In this document: positions 43,833 to 56,506 of the stretch, piece after piece | How positions within the stretch are numbered: position 1 is the first letter of the stretch | Layout: every line of letters begins with the position of its first letter | Source of the DNA: Bombardia bombarda | Lineage: Eukaryota > Ascomycota > Sordariomycetes > Sordariales > Lasiosphaeriaceae | NCBI GenBank assembly: GCA_030512295.1 | Contig: JAULSR010000002.1 | Coordinates: 2,232,001-2,296,000 of the forward strand | Direction: 5' to 3' | Length of the DNA: 64,000 bases | Notes under the pieces: model-generated | Database searches by the model: none | Seen by the model: only the letters and a program-made list of their open reading frames with translations | Told to the model about the DNA's origin: nothing | Made by a program: the position numbers and the translations under genes

Positions 43833-46437
43833 TCACCTGGCCTGCCCAAAGCCGCCACTACCATCCATCTCATGCGGCCCCGACTGCCGCCACCTCATCG
43901 TCTGCAGCTCCACCGGCGGCTGCGGCGGCTGTTGATAACTCACGGGCGACGGTTGACCAGGTGACTGCTGACCCTGTCCACTATTACCATTATAACCGTA
44001 GAACCCTGCCGGTGGCTGCTGCTGCTGCTGCTGCTGATGGGGGCCTAGAGGGCTATTGTTATTGCTATAGCCCCCTGAAACGTCGACATTGGCGAGGGCT
44101 GGCCAGATACCGCTGACGAGGGGGGTTGGCCTTGTTGAGGGCTGACGTTGTTGTTGCCGTAACCTCCTTGGAATCCAGGCTGCTGTTGGCCGGGGCCATA
44201 GTATCCTGGGTATCCCCTCCTTGCCCTTGTCCTTGCATCATATGCTGCTGCTGATAGTTGTATTGCTGCTGCTGTTGTTGCTGTCCCCCGGCCATCCACT
44301 GACCTTGCTGGCCTTGAGTGGGCGGCGGGTACGTTGGTCCTCCTCCTATTCCTTGCGCTTGAAGCTCTTGCCGATTTGGTGGCGGGGGCGGGTATGGTTG
44401 TCCCTGTCCGTGTCCCTGCAGCTCAGGAGTCCTTGCAGGTTGCGACGGATACGGCCCTTGCTGCGCGTAGAGCTCGGCAGTGTTTGGCATGGGGGAATAC
44501 ACGGGGGTTTGCCCCTGGAGTTCGGGCGTGACGGGCACTGCCGTCTGTCCGTGGAGCTCGGCGCTGTTCGGCGCGGGCGGGGCGGGAACATGGCTGCTTG
44601 GCCGTGGAGCTCGGCTTGGGGTGGGGTTAGCGTGTATGGGGTCGCATGCGCCGAGACGGGGGAGACGTTGTCAATGCGGGAAGGAATGGTTCCGACTTTG
44701 AGGGTGCTCGGGGATGGGCTGGGTGGAGGCGGGGGTGCGGCGATGGAGTCGGCAGCGAGCTCTTGTTTGCCATTCCAGTAGTCTGGGGTGGTACTTGTTG
44801 CTGGCGGAGGCGGTGGGGGCGCATTTTGTATTTCTTGGTGGGTGTTGGCCTTACGGGCCCGAGCCTGCTTGACAAGGAAGACGACGAGGGCAGCAATGAT
44901 GGCAATGCCGGCGACAATGCCGCCAATGACACCTCCGATGAGAGTGGTGTTGGTGCGGCCTGATGTGCTGTTACTATTGCTGGTATTGGTGGTCGAGGAT
45001 CCGCTGCTCGCGGTGCGGCTTGCTCCAGCACCGCCAGCAACAGTTCCGCCAGTCTTCGCGGTAGGGGTAGCCGCGCCGCCGCCCGCACCGCCGGCGCCAC
45101 TGTCGGAGGTGGCAGATGCGTATGTCTGGGATACCGAGACCGTGACACCGCCGGCAACCACCTCCCCCTTTGCTGCGCTGCAGTAGAGATTGTAAACCTG
45201 GTAAATGATCAGCAAGTATGTTTTAATATATAATTAGTGGATGAAGAGATCTGAAAAACCTACCGCTACTGCCGAGGAGATATCATCCGTCGCAGTTGAA
45301 TCACAATACCACTTCACCGAAGAGGTAATACTGCTCAATATTTCTGAAGGCAATCCGTCTTTGAGACAAGCACAGGAAGCTAGGGCTTGAACACCAGTGG
45401 GACACAGCTCTGTGGTTTGCTATAGGGAAATGTTAGATACAAGTTCCTACTAGAAATGCTGATGGAGATGAAAATCCTCACCTTCAGAACTGCGTATGAA
45501 ACAGCCGAGGAAGCACACGGGGCAAGAGCGCTATACTGCGGTAAATCCGTGATGTGATATGTCACTGCGATGTTATTAGCCCTGTTTATCGCACCTCGCG
45601 TCTTTCGGGATTCTCATCATCCACTTACTCTGGCCCGGAGGAGGAACCGGTTGGGGGAAGGACGATGTTCCATTGTTGAGGGCGCAATATGCCTTGAATA
45701 AGGCCTGGGCCGACGAGATGTCTGCGGTATGGCTCGAGCAAGAGTATTTGACGTCGCTGACGATATTCTGGCTGACAACCAGGGCGTTTTGGTTCTTGAA
45801 ACAGGCACAGGTCGCAAGACTGGGAGCATCGGGTGGACAAAGCGATGACTAAACGTGGTGTTAGTCTCCAGTTGATAAGGGGGTCAGGACTAATGCAAGA
45901 GACAGTATCGCGACGCTTACCATTGACTGGAGAGCATACGCCACGCCGCTATATGCACAAGGAGCCAGGTTGTTGGCTTCTGCGATATCCGTGATATAGA
46001 CAGAGACGGGCGATGTAGGCTTGGGGAACGCGACGGCATTGTTCTGGTTGCAATATGCGCTGAAAACCTGGAGATATGTCAGTCAGCACGTGTAAGGTAT
46101 TTGTTTGGCGGTTGGTGGGAGACGTTACTGTTGAGACTGAAGCCGCGTCTTCGCTAGCAGTTGCTCCGCAATACCAACTGAGAGAAGACGAAATGTCTGA
46201 CGAGATGGAGGCGATGTTGTTGTTCTTGCTACACGCGCAGCTTTGAAGTTCTGTGACTGGTTCGGGACAAGCGTCGCTAGTAAGTTTCTGGAGGTTGTAG
46301 GAAAGGGCGTATTGTGCACATGGTGCAAGAGAACTGAAGATGTCTAGGCCAGTGACGTAGACGACAGACTGCTGTGCGGTTGCCAAAGCCAGGCTCGAGG
46401 CGAGCGGCAACAGAGCCGACTTTGCTATTCGACGCAT
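43833..46437 (-). CDS. Single-pass membrane protein with three tandem six-Cys modules, tail frameshifted
   Basis: Family not recognised. Exons 46437-46129, 46067-45921, 45848-45629, 45564-45482, 45419-45264 and 45197-43833. Signal peptide about 1-21; then three copies of a module of about 95 residues with pattern LAPCA...(L)CP...(L)xxCACxK...(W)YC...YC: starting VVYVTGLDIF, VSVYITDIAE and TYHITDLPQY. A Ser/Thr/Gly linker, a membrane segment near 391-414 (GGVIGGIVAGIAIIAALVVFLV) and a stop-transfer KQARARK lead into a Pro/Gln/Gly/Tyr-rich cytoplasmic tail with repeated AELHGQ / PELQGQ / AELYAQ words. The tail needs three one-base corrections (runs at 44579-44582, 44214-44217 and 44071-44075) to read through to the stop at 43833; total would be 760 residues. 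Looks like a surface sensor or adhesion protein, by architecture only. Confidence 0.8.
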
Positions 46438-47841
46438 CTTGCGAAGAGAATGAGCGTATTATTCTCTATAATACACTTAAAAAAGAGCGAAGCACAAACA
46501 AGAAGAAGCGGGTGAAGTGCCTTGACAGATGCTATGTCGGTACAAAGCACCCACGACAGCTTCAAGTCGCGTGAGAGGGGGGAAGGGGAAAGAGGAAAGC
46601 CACGAGAAGAGATTTGGGACTAGCCATGGGCCAAGCTATCTTTGCCATGGTACTGACTTTTCTCTCCTCAACGGGATAGAGAGTCTCTGGGCACGGATAT
46701 CGTGAGGGCTGATAGGCCCACCAGACGCTATCCCTAGCGAAAGTGGCTGATTAACATGAAAGGGCAGCATGCACGCTTGTGCGTGACCACCATCCCCCTG
46801 AAGCCTGGCATCGCTTGCATCCTTCGCTTGCAACTTGTCTTTAGCTGTGAGGAGGTGGTGATGGTAGTGGTGAGTCCCCCCTGCCAGCTGAAAAGAGTGC
46901 CAAGCTTGACTTCACCAAGTCAGCCAATGAAGGCGAAAGAAATGCGAGAATGCGGCAGCGGTCTGCAGCGGGAGCTAGGAAGGAACAGTCATCGTGAAAC
47001 TTCGACTTCCCGGTCCAGGAACAGGACCAGTTGGGAAAGCAACGCGAACCGAAGCACCCAATTGTCCTTTGCTCTTTCCTTCTTTCCATCGGTCGTGCCT
47101 TCTTTCTGTGGGGTCTTGGTTCGTCTTCTGCCATCGGGTCTTAAACCTTAATGAGAATGATGCATGGTTGCGTGCCTGACGAGTGGGCGGCGGGCGCACG
47201 GGAGGCAGTTGAGAGTTTAAGCGCCAAGACGGTGTCTCCCGTCCAAGGTTCGCACTTTCCGTCTCCTGCATCCGTAATTCGGAACATGAAGACAAGAGGG
47301 GAAGGGACGCGGGACGCCCACCCACCCAGTTTGTTCTGGAAAGCATCTGCAAGTTGCCAATATTAATAGCACATGTCCTCTTTCTTTTCGGTAAAGTTCT
47401 TAAAATGGCGTTTATGCGTCAATTCACCACATCAAACGTGTGGGTGTGCGCGTGTGAGCGCGCATCGCGTCTGGCGTTTTCGACGTGCATGGGGAAATGA
47501 TGGGAGGGGAACAGGAAACGCCACCAATTCTTGAGTGCAGAAGGATCAGAGCCGAGGCAGATGATTGGCGAGATGCTTAGGTAAGCTCACAGTTCTGATT
47601 AAATCTGAAGCTCCTGAAAACCACCGCAGCAACCTCAAGACAAGACATCCCACCCCTTTTCTCATTTGTTTTGCAATGATAAAACAAGGGGGAAACCACC
47701 TTTTCAACATTCAACTATGACCACGTCCAACCCATCGGATGGAGAAACAAGAGTACAGTGAAGCGTGGTGGACTCAGCTCAAGAAACCTTCGATTTGCAA
47801 CAACCAAGTGACTAACAACCGAATAACAACAAACTCCCCCA
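46438..47841. other. Intergenic, 1.4 kb
   Basis: Upstream of the Cys-module gene and downstream of the DOPA-dioxygenase-like gene, both minus strand. No supported gene. Confidence 0.5.
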
Positions 47842-48489
47842 TCACGCTTCCGTCTTTCCCTCTGCCGCCGCCGCCGCCGCAGCTCGCGCCTTCATATACC
47901 TCCTAAACAGCCCCGTGTCAAGCGGATACCGCTCGCCCATCCACATGGCGCGCTGGGTGTGGTTGCGCAGCTCGCGCTCGGCCTCGGGCACGTCCGTCTC
48001 GGTGGTGTTCGGGTGCACCAGCGCCGAGAGCGGGCCCCGGTGGATGGCGAGCCAGGGGATGAAGGCGCCGAACTGGGCCGGCGTGAACAGGTTGACCTCA
48101 AACATGGCGACCGGGTGCGGGCCGATCGGCCGGTCCCAGAGCGTGTAGATGCGCAGCTCGGGGAACTCGCGCCGGATGCGCTCCCACAGCTCGCGCGCGT
48201 ACTTGGTCTCGTCCGGGTTGGTTTGGAGGTAGTAGATGTGCACGTCGCTGTTTTCTGGTGTTAGTGAAAACTGTCTCTGTTGCCAAAGGTTTTTGAGTCT
48301 TGTTACTTACAATGCACCCCGCCGCCCGTTGTCCAGAGGCTCGACAAAGCTCTCATATGCCTTGCTCAGCACGCCCGCCTGGGGGTTCTTGTAGCTCTTG
48401 CCGTCGTCGGCCCGCTCGTCGGGAAGCGGGGCGGCGTTCTCGTACCCCGCCAACGGCGATGGGTAGTCGTAGCTGGAAGCGTCCGACAT
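47842..48489 (-). CDS. DOPA 4,5-dioxygenase-like protein
   Basis: Small protein of the DOPA-dioxygenase domain family, which includes extradiol ring-cleaving enzymes and many uncharacterised microbial members. Exons 48489-48311 and 48247-47842; intron of 63 nt with GTAAGT donor, CACTAAC branch and AACAG acceptor; joined codon TTC gives RRGAFDVHIYYLQ. 194 residues. Family blocks: FDVHIYYLQ, LWERIRREFPELRIYTLWDRPIGPHPVAMFEV (in two parts), FTPAQFGAFIPWLAIHRGPLSALVHPNT and HTQRAMWMGERYPLD, with the metal-ligand-like His residues of DVHI, GPHP and LVHP. No signal peptide. The C-terminus is an Ala run. Substrate unknown. Confidence 0.88.
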
Positions 48490-51400
48490 TTTCAAACTTT
48501 TGGTAAGATTGCTGCAGGGAAACCTTGCTATATTGACTGCAGAAGGGAGTAGGGTGCGTGAGATTTCGGTAACCCGGTTTCACGATCCGTGGTTCTACAT
48601 TGATCTCATTGTCTTTATACCACCTGAAGTGAGATTTGGGTAACTGATCTAGACTGCTCGATCCCGATGCTAGCCCTCACCACTAGTGGGGCACGGGGAA
48701 CCCAGCCGGAAGCACGTCATGTGTCACACCACCACTTCCTCCGTCCGCCTTCGTCCGTTGGTCGTCCATAATGCATTCAAATTCAAATTTTCATAAAGGA
48801 AAACATGACTTTGTATTGATATAAGCTGGAGAAAGAAAATCAGGTATTAAAAGTGTGCAATATCTCGAACTCAGAATGGGTTTGGACACAGAGCGAAGAT
48901 GTAAAAGAGAATACGTTGAACCACCCGGGTGGTCGCTTTGTGTATATGCTCACCTCACAATTCAAATGTTTCCAGACCAATGAATAACCAGTCATTAGAA
49001 ACTACCTTGATTTGGCTTTCTGTTGCAAACTGAGTCTACATCTGCATTGTATGTTTTTGGTTATTACAAAGAAAAAGAGTACGTACTCCGGTTTTGAAAC
49101 AACATAGATATTTGGTACTTGCCAGACAAACGACATGAAGCGCTCCTTCCACGGCGAAGTGATGGCAACCGCTCTGGCACTCGAAGTACCTCCATCGGCT
49201 CCGCTGCTGGTGAATCTTATTTTCTCACCTTAAATTTCTGGGGGGACTCATCTCATAACAGCTATGCTACCGAGAGTACTCTACGGAGAGCGACGTCGAA
49301 TTTCCAGGGGTGAACGGTTGCCAGACCAGTGACTTTTGGGTAGTTCAGTGCTTCTTTAAAGGTGCGGGTGGCTAACGTTAATGGGAAACCTCAAAGATGC
49401 CTCGCTTTCAATTGCATGTGTGTTATGCCGCGATGCTAGAATACGTGCTTCGTATCGGAGTCGGCTACATACAGTGTATAGTGTCCAAATATTATAACAG
49501 ATGCTCTCACAAAGTTGAGTTGCGTCAACATATCGCCATGGCTCAGCTGAAAAATCACTGGTGTCCCAGGTTCGTGTCTTTGACATTTAGTCTCTGTAGT
49601 GAGGTAGTATTTGATATGTAGGCTGTCAATTAAACCGGGGAAAAGTGAACTTTGCAACAATGCACTAGGTGTTCTACCAACACGACGGCGGCCAGCCGGT
49701 AGGGAGTGAATCTACCACTGAATGACAATCACAAGGTCATCAACGCTGCATACTCCTCGTGTACAGACATAAAATTTGAGTCATCATGTATGCTCTTGTA
49801 CATCTAGTATAGCATTTACGCTGAGGACTTGTGTGTGTCTGGCGTGCCGTAGGTGCTCATCAAAACATTGGTGAATGAGACAGTAGTTTGACATGCTCGG
49901 TGTATGACCAGAGGGGCTCTCTTTCTTTTTACTCAATTCTCCTAGCAGTCCCAGCCTAGTAACACGACTGCTTCTTGAACTCCCGGTTTCTCCCGGCGGC
50001 CTTGTAGTAATAGGTTGACGAAACACCCTCATTATCTTCATATGAGTATTGAGAGAGGGACTTGCAAATTTGACCGTTGATGGGTGGGACGGCGTTGTAT
50101 TGATATTGAAGCTACGTATCTAACCTAGGGCCTATATAGCACCTAGCAGTATGAAAGACAAATAGCGAGAAATAGTGAGAAGATGCAACAGCTTTCAGCG
50201 ATACTAAGTGCGGAAGGGGGGTTGGATACAACCAAAGGACTCTGGTTGGTAGGCAATAAACGGTGTATTCTGAAATATCGGTTTAGTTTTCGCTGACCGC
50301 TTATAAGATAAGAAGCTGCTGATTACTATCAATTTATCAGTGTGGTTAAGCCATTATATATTCCCAACCATAATCTGATGGTATGGCGGTAGTTCCTTCT
50401 TTCCCAACCGTAACCAAGTGGTACTTTACCTAGTTTTATGGCTCTTCCCCAGTTAAACAATCGCCATACCGTGACCTTGATGGTTTAAACTTCCAACCGC
50501 TCGTCGGTTTGTCGGTTAAATATCACAACCACAGTTCTCTGTCTAACCCTTGCGCAGCTGAGTATGGTACTATTGATACCAATGACTGACTCGTATTCAT
50601 GAACGAGTGAGCTCTTGACCTGCTGCTAAGGATGTTAGATTTACGATTAACTTGTAAATGTTCGATGAAATTATATGAACAAGCAAGTTGCTGCTCACAG
50701 ACCCAATTTATTACAACTATCTTCTCCTGAAAGCCGTTATTTTTAAAATATCGGGTTTGTTTCCGCATTCACCGCTACCTACCGACCTGCATCGAGGCGA
50801 ATTGAGATCCAGCTCCCAGTGCTTCTGCACATTATTTATCGTGCATGTCACTGACGTCATGCATAAATAGACGCTACATGCGCAAACAAATACGCTGGCA
50901 TGTTAGACCTACTGCTATGCTAGTATCTCTATCTCCTCCATCTGTCCATGACTCAAAACCACAACACCCCGAGTAACGCAGCACAACAATCCCGTCTTGT
51001 TACACGGACTATGTTCTGATCGATCTGAAAAGGTGCGCTTGGTTTCGGGGGAAGGGTTCCCATCTTCCCCGGTTATTCATTCATTCCCCTCAATCAATCA
51101 AAAACACGAACCCCCCCTCTTTTTATGTTTCCCGCCACTAACAACCAAATCCAAATCAGTCTCTATCCCCGAAAAACAACCCTGTTTCTTAATGATACAC
51201 CACTATAGATAGAATGGACAAGGCAATTTAGACCCGTCGATCGCCGCTGTCAATTCCTTGAACTTGACACTAAAACTTCGGAGTACCACCCACCAGTTCC
51301 CGCTTAACTTGTCATAATCTTAGTGCGTATAAGCCCCCCTGTCGATACTACCACCCTATCGCGACTACCGGCCAACCAGATGCGCTTCTGCCAGGAGTGA

Positions 51401-51921
51401 AGTGATGATCGATCTTTTGCCTGCAAATCAATGATTGAGTGAATCGAATCGCCCGGCAGTGGGTGAGAGTCCAGACCGCCGTGATCTTCATTTATTATTA
51501 CATAGCGGATTCTCCCGGGGATGCCGGGATTGTCATCTGTATCAAGGGGACGTTATTGCTTTTTTCATAAAATCTTAAAGATTTGAATTGTCATCCACAA
51601 AATGATACAATCATTCATGACTGAAGGTGATCATCAATCGTCCATAGTCAGAGCAGCATAACTATGTGTAAACCAAATAATATCTTTTATGTATTCATTC
51701 ATGACATCGTAGACTATTTCATTACCAAGTGAGAAGATCCATGTGGTCTAGAACAGCAGCAGCAAACCAAACAAAAGGCCGAACCAAGAAAAAAGAAACA
51801 AAACATCAACACCATCGCATGATATGTATGCTATTTCCTCCTCTACCGCCCCAACCGCTACCCTGCCGTCCCCACTCCACGCTCACCACCCCTACCACCA
51901 CAATTACCAGTCACACCTAGC
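48490..51921. other. AT-rich gene-free region, 3.4 kb
   Basis: Much lower GC than its neighbours from about 48780 to 50950. Short frames are all AT-biased and without motifs. A 9-bp inverted pair GGTATGGCG / CGCCATACC lies at 50380 and 50462, and TGGTAT/AACCGTAA words recur between. It may be degraded mobile-element DNA, but no protein trace is visible. Confidence 0.45.
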
Positions 51922-53703
51922 TTAATACAAATTCTCCAACCCACTCGCCGCCCACCTCGAACACACCCGATTAATCTCCGTCTGCGCCCCCGTATTCACC
52001 GACCTCACCTCGCTCCTCGGCCTCTCCAAGATGGACAGCCCGAACCCGCCGTTCAGATGCCACTGGATGTGGCAGTGCAGCAGCCACGCGCCCGGGTTGT
52101 CCGTCTTGAACGCCAGCACCAGGAACCCGTTCTGCGGCACCGTCACCGTGTCCCTGCGCGGCGGGTTGACGTCCTGGATCTCGAGGATGCTGTCCAGAAA
52201 CAAACCGCCGCCGCGGAGCAAGACATAAGTATCGTGACCGTGCAGATGGATCGGATGCGGCAGCGGCAGGAACGACTCGATGACTAGATAGACCCACTGG
52301 GTGCCCGTCAAGTTGCTGAGATCTATCGGCGCCCAGGCGGCCGGGACGGCTGCAGTAGGGGTATCAAACATTTGCTTGACGACGGGGTTGTTCTTGGGGG
52401 GCCTGTAGGGGGCTTCGCCGCCGAGTTGCCAGCGGAGGGCGAGGCTCTCGTTGGTGGCGGGCAGATACATGATGTCCAAGGTCTCCTGGACGTTCGACGC
52501 GCCGACGTCGTGGGCAACGTAGGGGACGAGGTTGTCGAGGTTCTCGTCGCGGCACGTGTCGAGGTAGAGCCAGGGGATGCTGGTGGTGATGCTGGGGTTG
52601 GCGGTGGAGCTGGCGTTGTAGCGGATGATGGCGCGGATGTCGCCGGCCATGAGGTTGATGGCGAAGCATGTCGTCATGGGCACGGCGCGGGCGTAGTAGT
52701 CGGCGGCGGTCTGGTTGGCTTCGACGATGACGTCGAAGCGCTGACCGACGGCGAGCAGGATAGTGTCGGTCACGTAGGGCACGATGGGCACCCAGTCCAT
52801 GGCCACGACCGTCATCTTGTGGTTGTCGATGCCGAAGCGGAAGATCATCTCCGAGCCTGTGTTGACGAGGCGGAGGAGATGCTTCTTGCCTGGGGTGAAG
52901 TGGAGCTCGGCACGCTTGCCGCTGCCCGAGTAGTTGTTCTTTCCGTTGATGAGACCATTGACGGCGACTGGCGGTACACCGAGAATGTAGGTCAAGGGCT
53001 GGGCGGCGAGTGCAAAGACGGACTCATGATAGTAGTCCTGGATCAGGACGGGGCCGAGGTCAATATCGTAGTTGGCCGTATTGGGGCCGTGGATGACGAT
53101 AGGGCCGAGCAGGCCTTCGCCGTACTGGAGAGAGTAGTGCGAGTGGTACCAGCTGGAGCCGTACTGGGTGGCCTGCCACACGTAGGTGTGGCAGTCGCCC
53201 GGGGCAATGGGGCACTCGGTCTGTGAGATGGTGCCATCGGCATAGTTGGTGTTGAGCTGGCGGACACCGTGGAAGTGGATGCCCGTGCCGTTGGTGGGCA
53301 GGCTGTTGCAGACGCGGACCGAAATGGTGTCGCCCCAGTTACCCTCGATGGTCGGGCCGGGGTACTGGCCATTGACCACCATCATCTTCTTGGCAACACC
53401 ATCAGGAGAGAGAGTGGCGTATGCGACGTTGAAGTTGTACTGTGGTTAGACTGTTAGTAACAACATCTTGCAAGAAAGACGGATATGATGGACTCAAGAC
53501 AGAGGAGAAAGACTTACAGTGCGAGTCACGCCAGTGCTAGGCCATACTGTCTCGGTGTTGTCGGTGATGCTGTTGGCACCCCAGCAGTTTCTGGCAGTAG
53601 CCGTGTTTGTGCACGCCCTCTTCTCCACGTCTTCAAAGGAGGCAGGAGCAGCAGCAGCGAGGGAGGCCCCGAGGAAGGCGACGAGGGAGCTGGAGAAGCG
53701 CAT
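51922..53703 (-). CDS. Secreted ascomycete laccase-type multicopper oxidase
   Basis: Blue multicopper oxidase expected to oxidise phenols with O2. Exons 53703-53518 and 53439-51922 (intron 78 nt, GTAAGT...CTAAC...ACAG), 567 residues, signal peptide about 1-19 followed by a propeptide ending near EKR. Copper motifs in order: HFHGVRQ, WYHSHYS, HPIHLHGHDT and HCHIQWHLNGGF. Mature region starts near ACTNTATARNCWG, as in ascomycete laccases. The residue at the type 1 copper axial position is Phe (last motif), a non-coordinating residue. The C-terminus is AASGLENLY, not the usual DSGL/V/I end of ascomycete laccases, so tail processing may differ. Substrate unknown. Confidence 0.92.
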
Positions 53704-56506
53704 CTTGATGATCCGGTGTCTAGACTTCTGCTTCTGCTTGAACCTGGTGAAGAGGAATAATACTGCTCGGGTCCGCGGCGGCAGCTGTTCATCTTATAGT
53801 ACTTACTCTCCACCGTGCCATCGTCAATATATCAAATCCATTGTCGGATCCAAGGGTATGCCCAGAGGCTTGTCGACTGCATGGCTGCAGCCAACCAAGG
53901 CCCGACTTGGCCGGTAATGGGACATATCACACAACAGCCCCGCTGGGAGAAGAACTATTGACAGTGAACCCCATCATGATTGCTCGAGTGAGAAAGTCTG
54001 GTTGCAATTTCCAAGTTTTCCCCGAAAGCCCACAGGTTACCCCTGGACCCTGGTTCCTTGGTCAGACGAGCGACGGGGTGCGGTCGAGGCATGGAGGCGT
54101 CGAGGCGTCGAGGGGTGTGTGTGCCTACCTGCTGGTTTGAGTGTTTGCAGCAACGTGCAGCAGATATCTCAATGTCAACAGTTGGACCTCGAATTCAGCC
54201 CTCTCTTTTTCTACCTTTGTCTTGCAAGATAGCTTCGGCATTTGAGCTTCCGCGCCTCTGGGTGTGATTTTTGTCGGTACAGGTATTCACCCGTCTGTTT
54301 TGCATCTTAGTTCGTGTTGATCTCTTCAGGTCGACTTGGGGGAGCCCCCTGGCGATACACGTGTGATGGGTCTTTGGAATCCCTGAGAGGTGCTGGGAGG
54401 TGCTGGGAGACGCTGTGCGAGTTGAGAGATCGACAGCTTCAGTTGCCAGATGCTGCACGTCGTTGTCACCATACCTTGGCGCAGATGGGGCTCTAGCCAG
54501 GGCTCTTGCAGGGCTCTTGCAGCAGCTTGCAGGGCTGCTCTGAACATGGCAGGTGCGTCCAAGGGTGCGGAGCCTTGGCCAAAAAAAGCTACGGTCACCG
54601 ACAAAACTTGGTTTTCGTCATTCAGGACAAAACTACTGGCGCGCTAAACCCAGTGGGGGACCGGGATTGAGGGGTGGAGGGAGGGCGCCATGGGCATTGA
54701 TCGCCAATGCGCTTTCCACATCCAGTTCCTGACGGTCTAGAGTCCATGCCATCCCCCCTTTTCGCCAAGACCGACACATTAGGCCTACCAAATCAAAACG
54801 GCAGCACTAGCAGACCACCACGACGAGACTAGGCAGGCAGTCGTTGTACATGTACTTTCAAGCCCGACTGGACGTGCGGGAGGGACGGGACGATCTAGTT
54901 AGTTGGATGGGCCTCCCTCGAGCTAACCTACTTTACCTCCCCCGACCTCCCTACGTAGCCAAGAGCAGTTAAGCAAGTGTCGTCCCTGTCAGACGGCAGG
55001 CACAGCTGGTGGGAGACGCACACAAAGAAAAGAAAGCCGACCACATGACGTACCAGGCGTTCTTCTGGCGGCAGCCCAGAGGGGAAATTCTTCATTCGAA
55101 AACCGGGATCGCCCCTGTCGCAGCGTCGTGTCGACGACCAGCCCCGACCAGCCCCGAGCAGCCCCTCGACACACTATTGGATGTTCAAACCTGGTTTCAA
55201 AAAGGGGGTCTGAACAATAGGGTCCCGATTGGGCGGGAAGCCGTTGATGTGTGTTCGAACCTGCCCGTCAACGGGCGTCGAGAGCCTCCTCTTCTCGTTG
55301 GTCGACAGCACAACCACCCTCGAAGCGAGTCTGGAACTGCTTGTTCTGTTCAAACCCTCCTGTGAATCATCTGTGATCGTCGCCTTCGATGGGCTCGATG
55401 GGTAAGGGTTTGACTTTTATCTTGGTGATTCTCATCGTGCTTTCCTTTTCTGGTCGCGGTTATCGCCTGTTACACGGATCAGAAGGTCTACAAGGTTTTC
55501 TTTCGATTCTAGACTTTTCTACAGAACCGTCGCCTGGCGAGGAAAAAACGATGGCGTGATGGTCGAGAATGTTGGGTAGCACTCCCAGTGGAAGCAAGGT
55601 TTGGTGTAGACTGTTCTGGAGCGGCGCGCAGACAAGGAAGGAACTGGTGAGATTCTCAATTCTCGGAAGGCACGCTGAAGACAGTCACGCCACCCAACCA
55701 GACTGCAGTTAATCTATTCGACCGCTGCTGAGCCCACCTACACCTATGAGATTTCGTAGAGACTTTTGAATTTCGCCGACCGCCGTGTGCTATTTCCGTA
55801 TCACCAACGGCCAGAGATCTTCCCTTACATTTTGAATAAAGTTATTTGAAGCTCGACCAACACGTTCCTTGATGAATCATCATTCGCCAACAAAATAACT
55901 TCAACTCCGTAAAAGTAGGGTACCTGCTTCTCGTCAGCTCTCTCTCACGTCTCGTCCCGTCCCGGCACTGCTTTCCAGAGCCGTTGCTGTAGGGTCGGTA
56001 CTGGATGTAGGTTGGCTGTAGGTAGGAAAACGGAACTGATGTCAGCCCACATATCTGTAGCTGCAGCCTGCAGGTAGACATGCCCGGGAACCGTCAAGCC
56101 ACGGCCCGGCACTGCTTGGCTGGACGTCATGGAGTTACATAAAACCAAACTTTAGAGTTTTGTTGCTGGCAACTGTGGCTGCTACCCTCCCTTCGTCTCC
56201 AGCATCGCCGAGACGGAGTCGTGACTTGTCAATAGTTTTGCCATCTGCCACCTTTGCCACGTCAAAGGCCGCCACTACGCGACTTATGCCGAACACGACG
56301 CCGAAACGATATGGCAGGGCTCCTCTACTTTTTTTCAAATTCACGATTTTATACCGCAGTGCTCGATGAGAAGCGTTGGAGCCAAATCCTACCTGCAAAC
56401 CAGTAGGCATTTGCCCTATCACTTGCTTGGTAGCTGGCTAAACTTACGCAGCCATGGAACTTATAGCGCAGGAATAACCAAAAACAAACGACAACACATA
56501 TCATGA
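53704..56506. other. Intergenic, 2.8 kb
   Basis: Upstream of the laccase. Contains repeated GCTCTTGCAG / GCTTGCAGGGCT words near 54500-54540 and the usual chance frames. No supported gene; a 95-codon minus frame at 56135-56422 next to the broken fragment could be part of the same decayed locus, but nothing supports it directly. Confidence 0.4.

Noticed and set aside
50380..50470. Inverted pair GGTATGGCG / CGCCATACC as a possible element end
   Set aside because: Only 9 bp, no extended arms and no target duplication; too weak to call.
55009..55365. 118-codon frame in the laccase upstream region
   Set aside because: No motif or splice support; sequence is a mix of promoter-like and low-complexity DNA.
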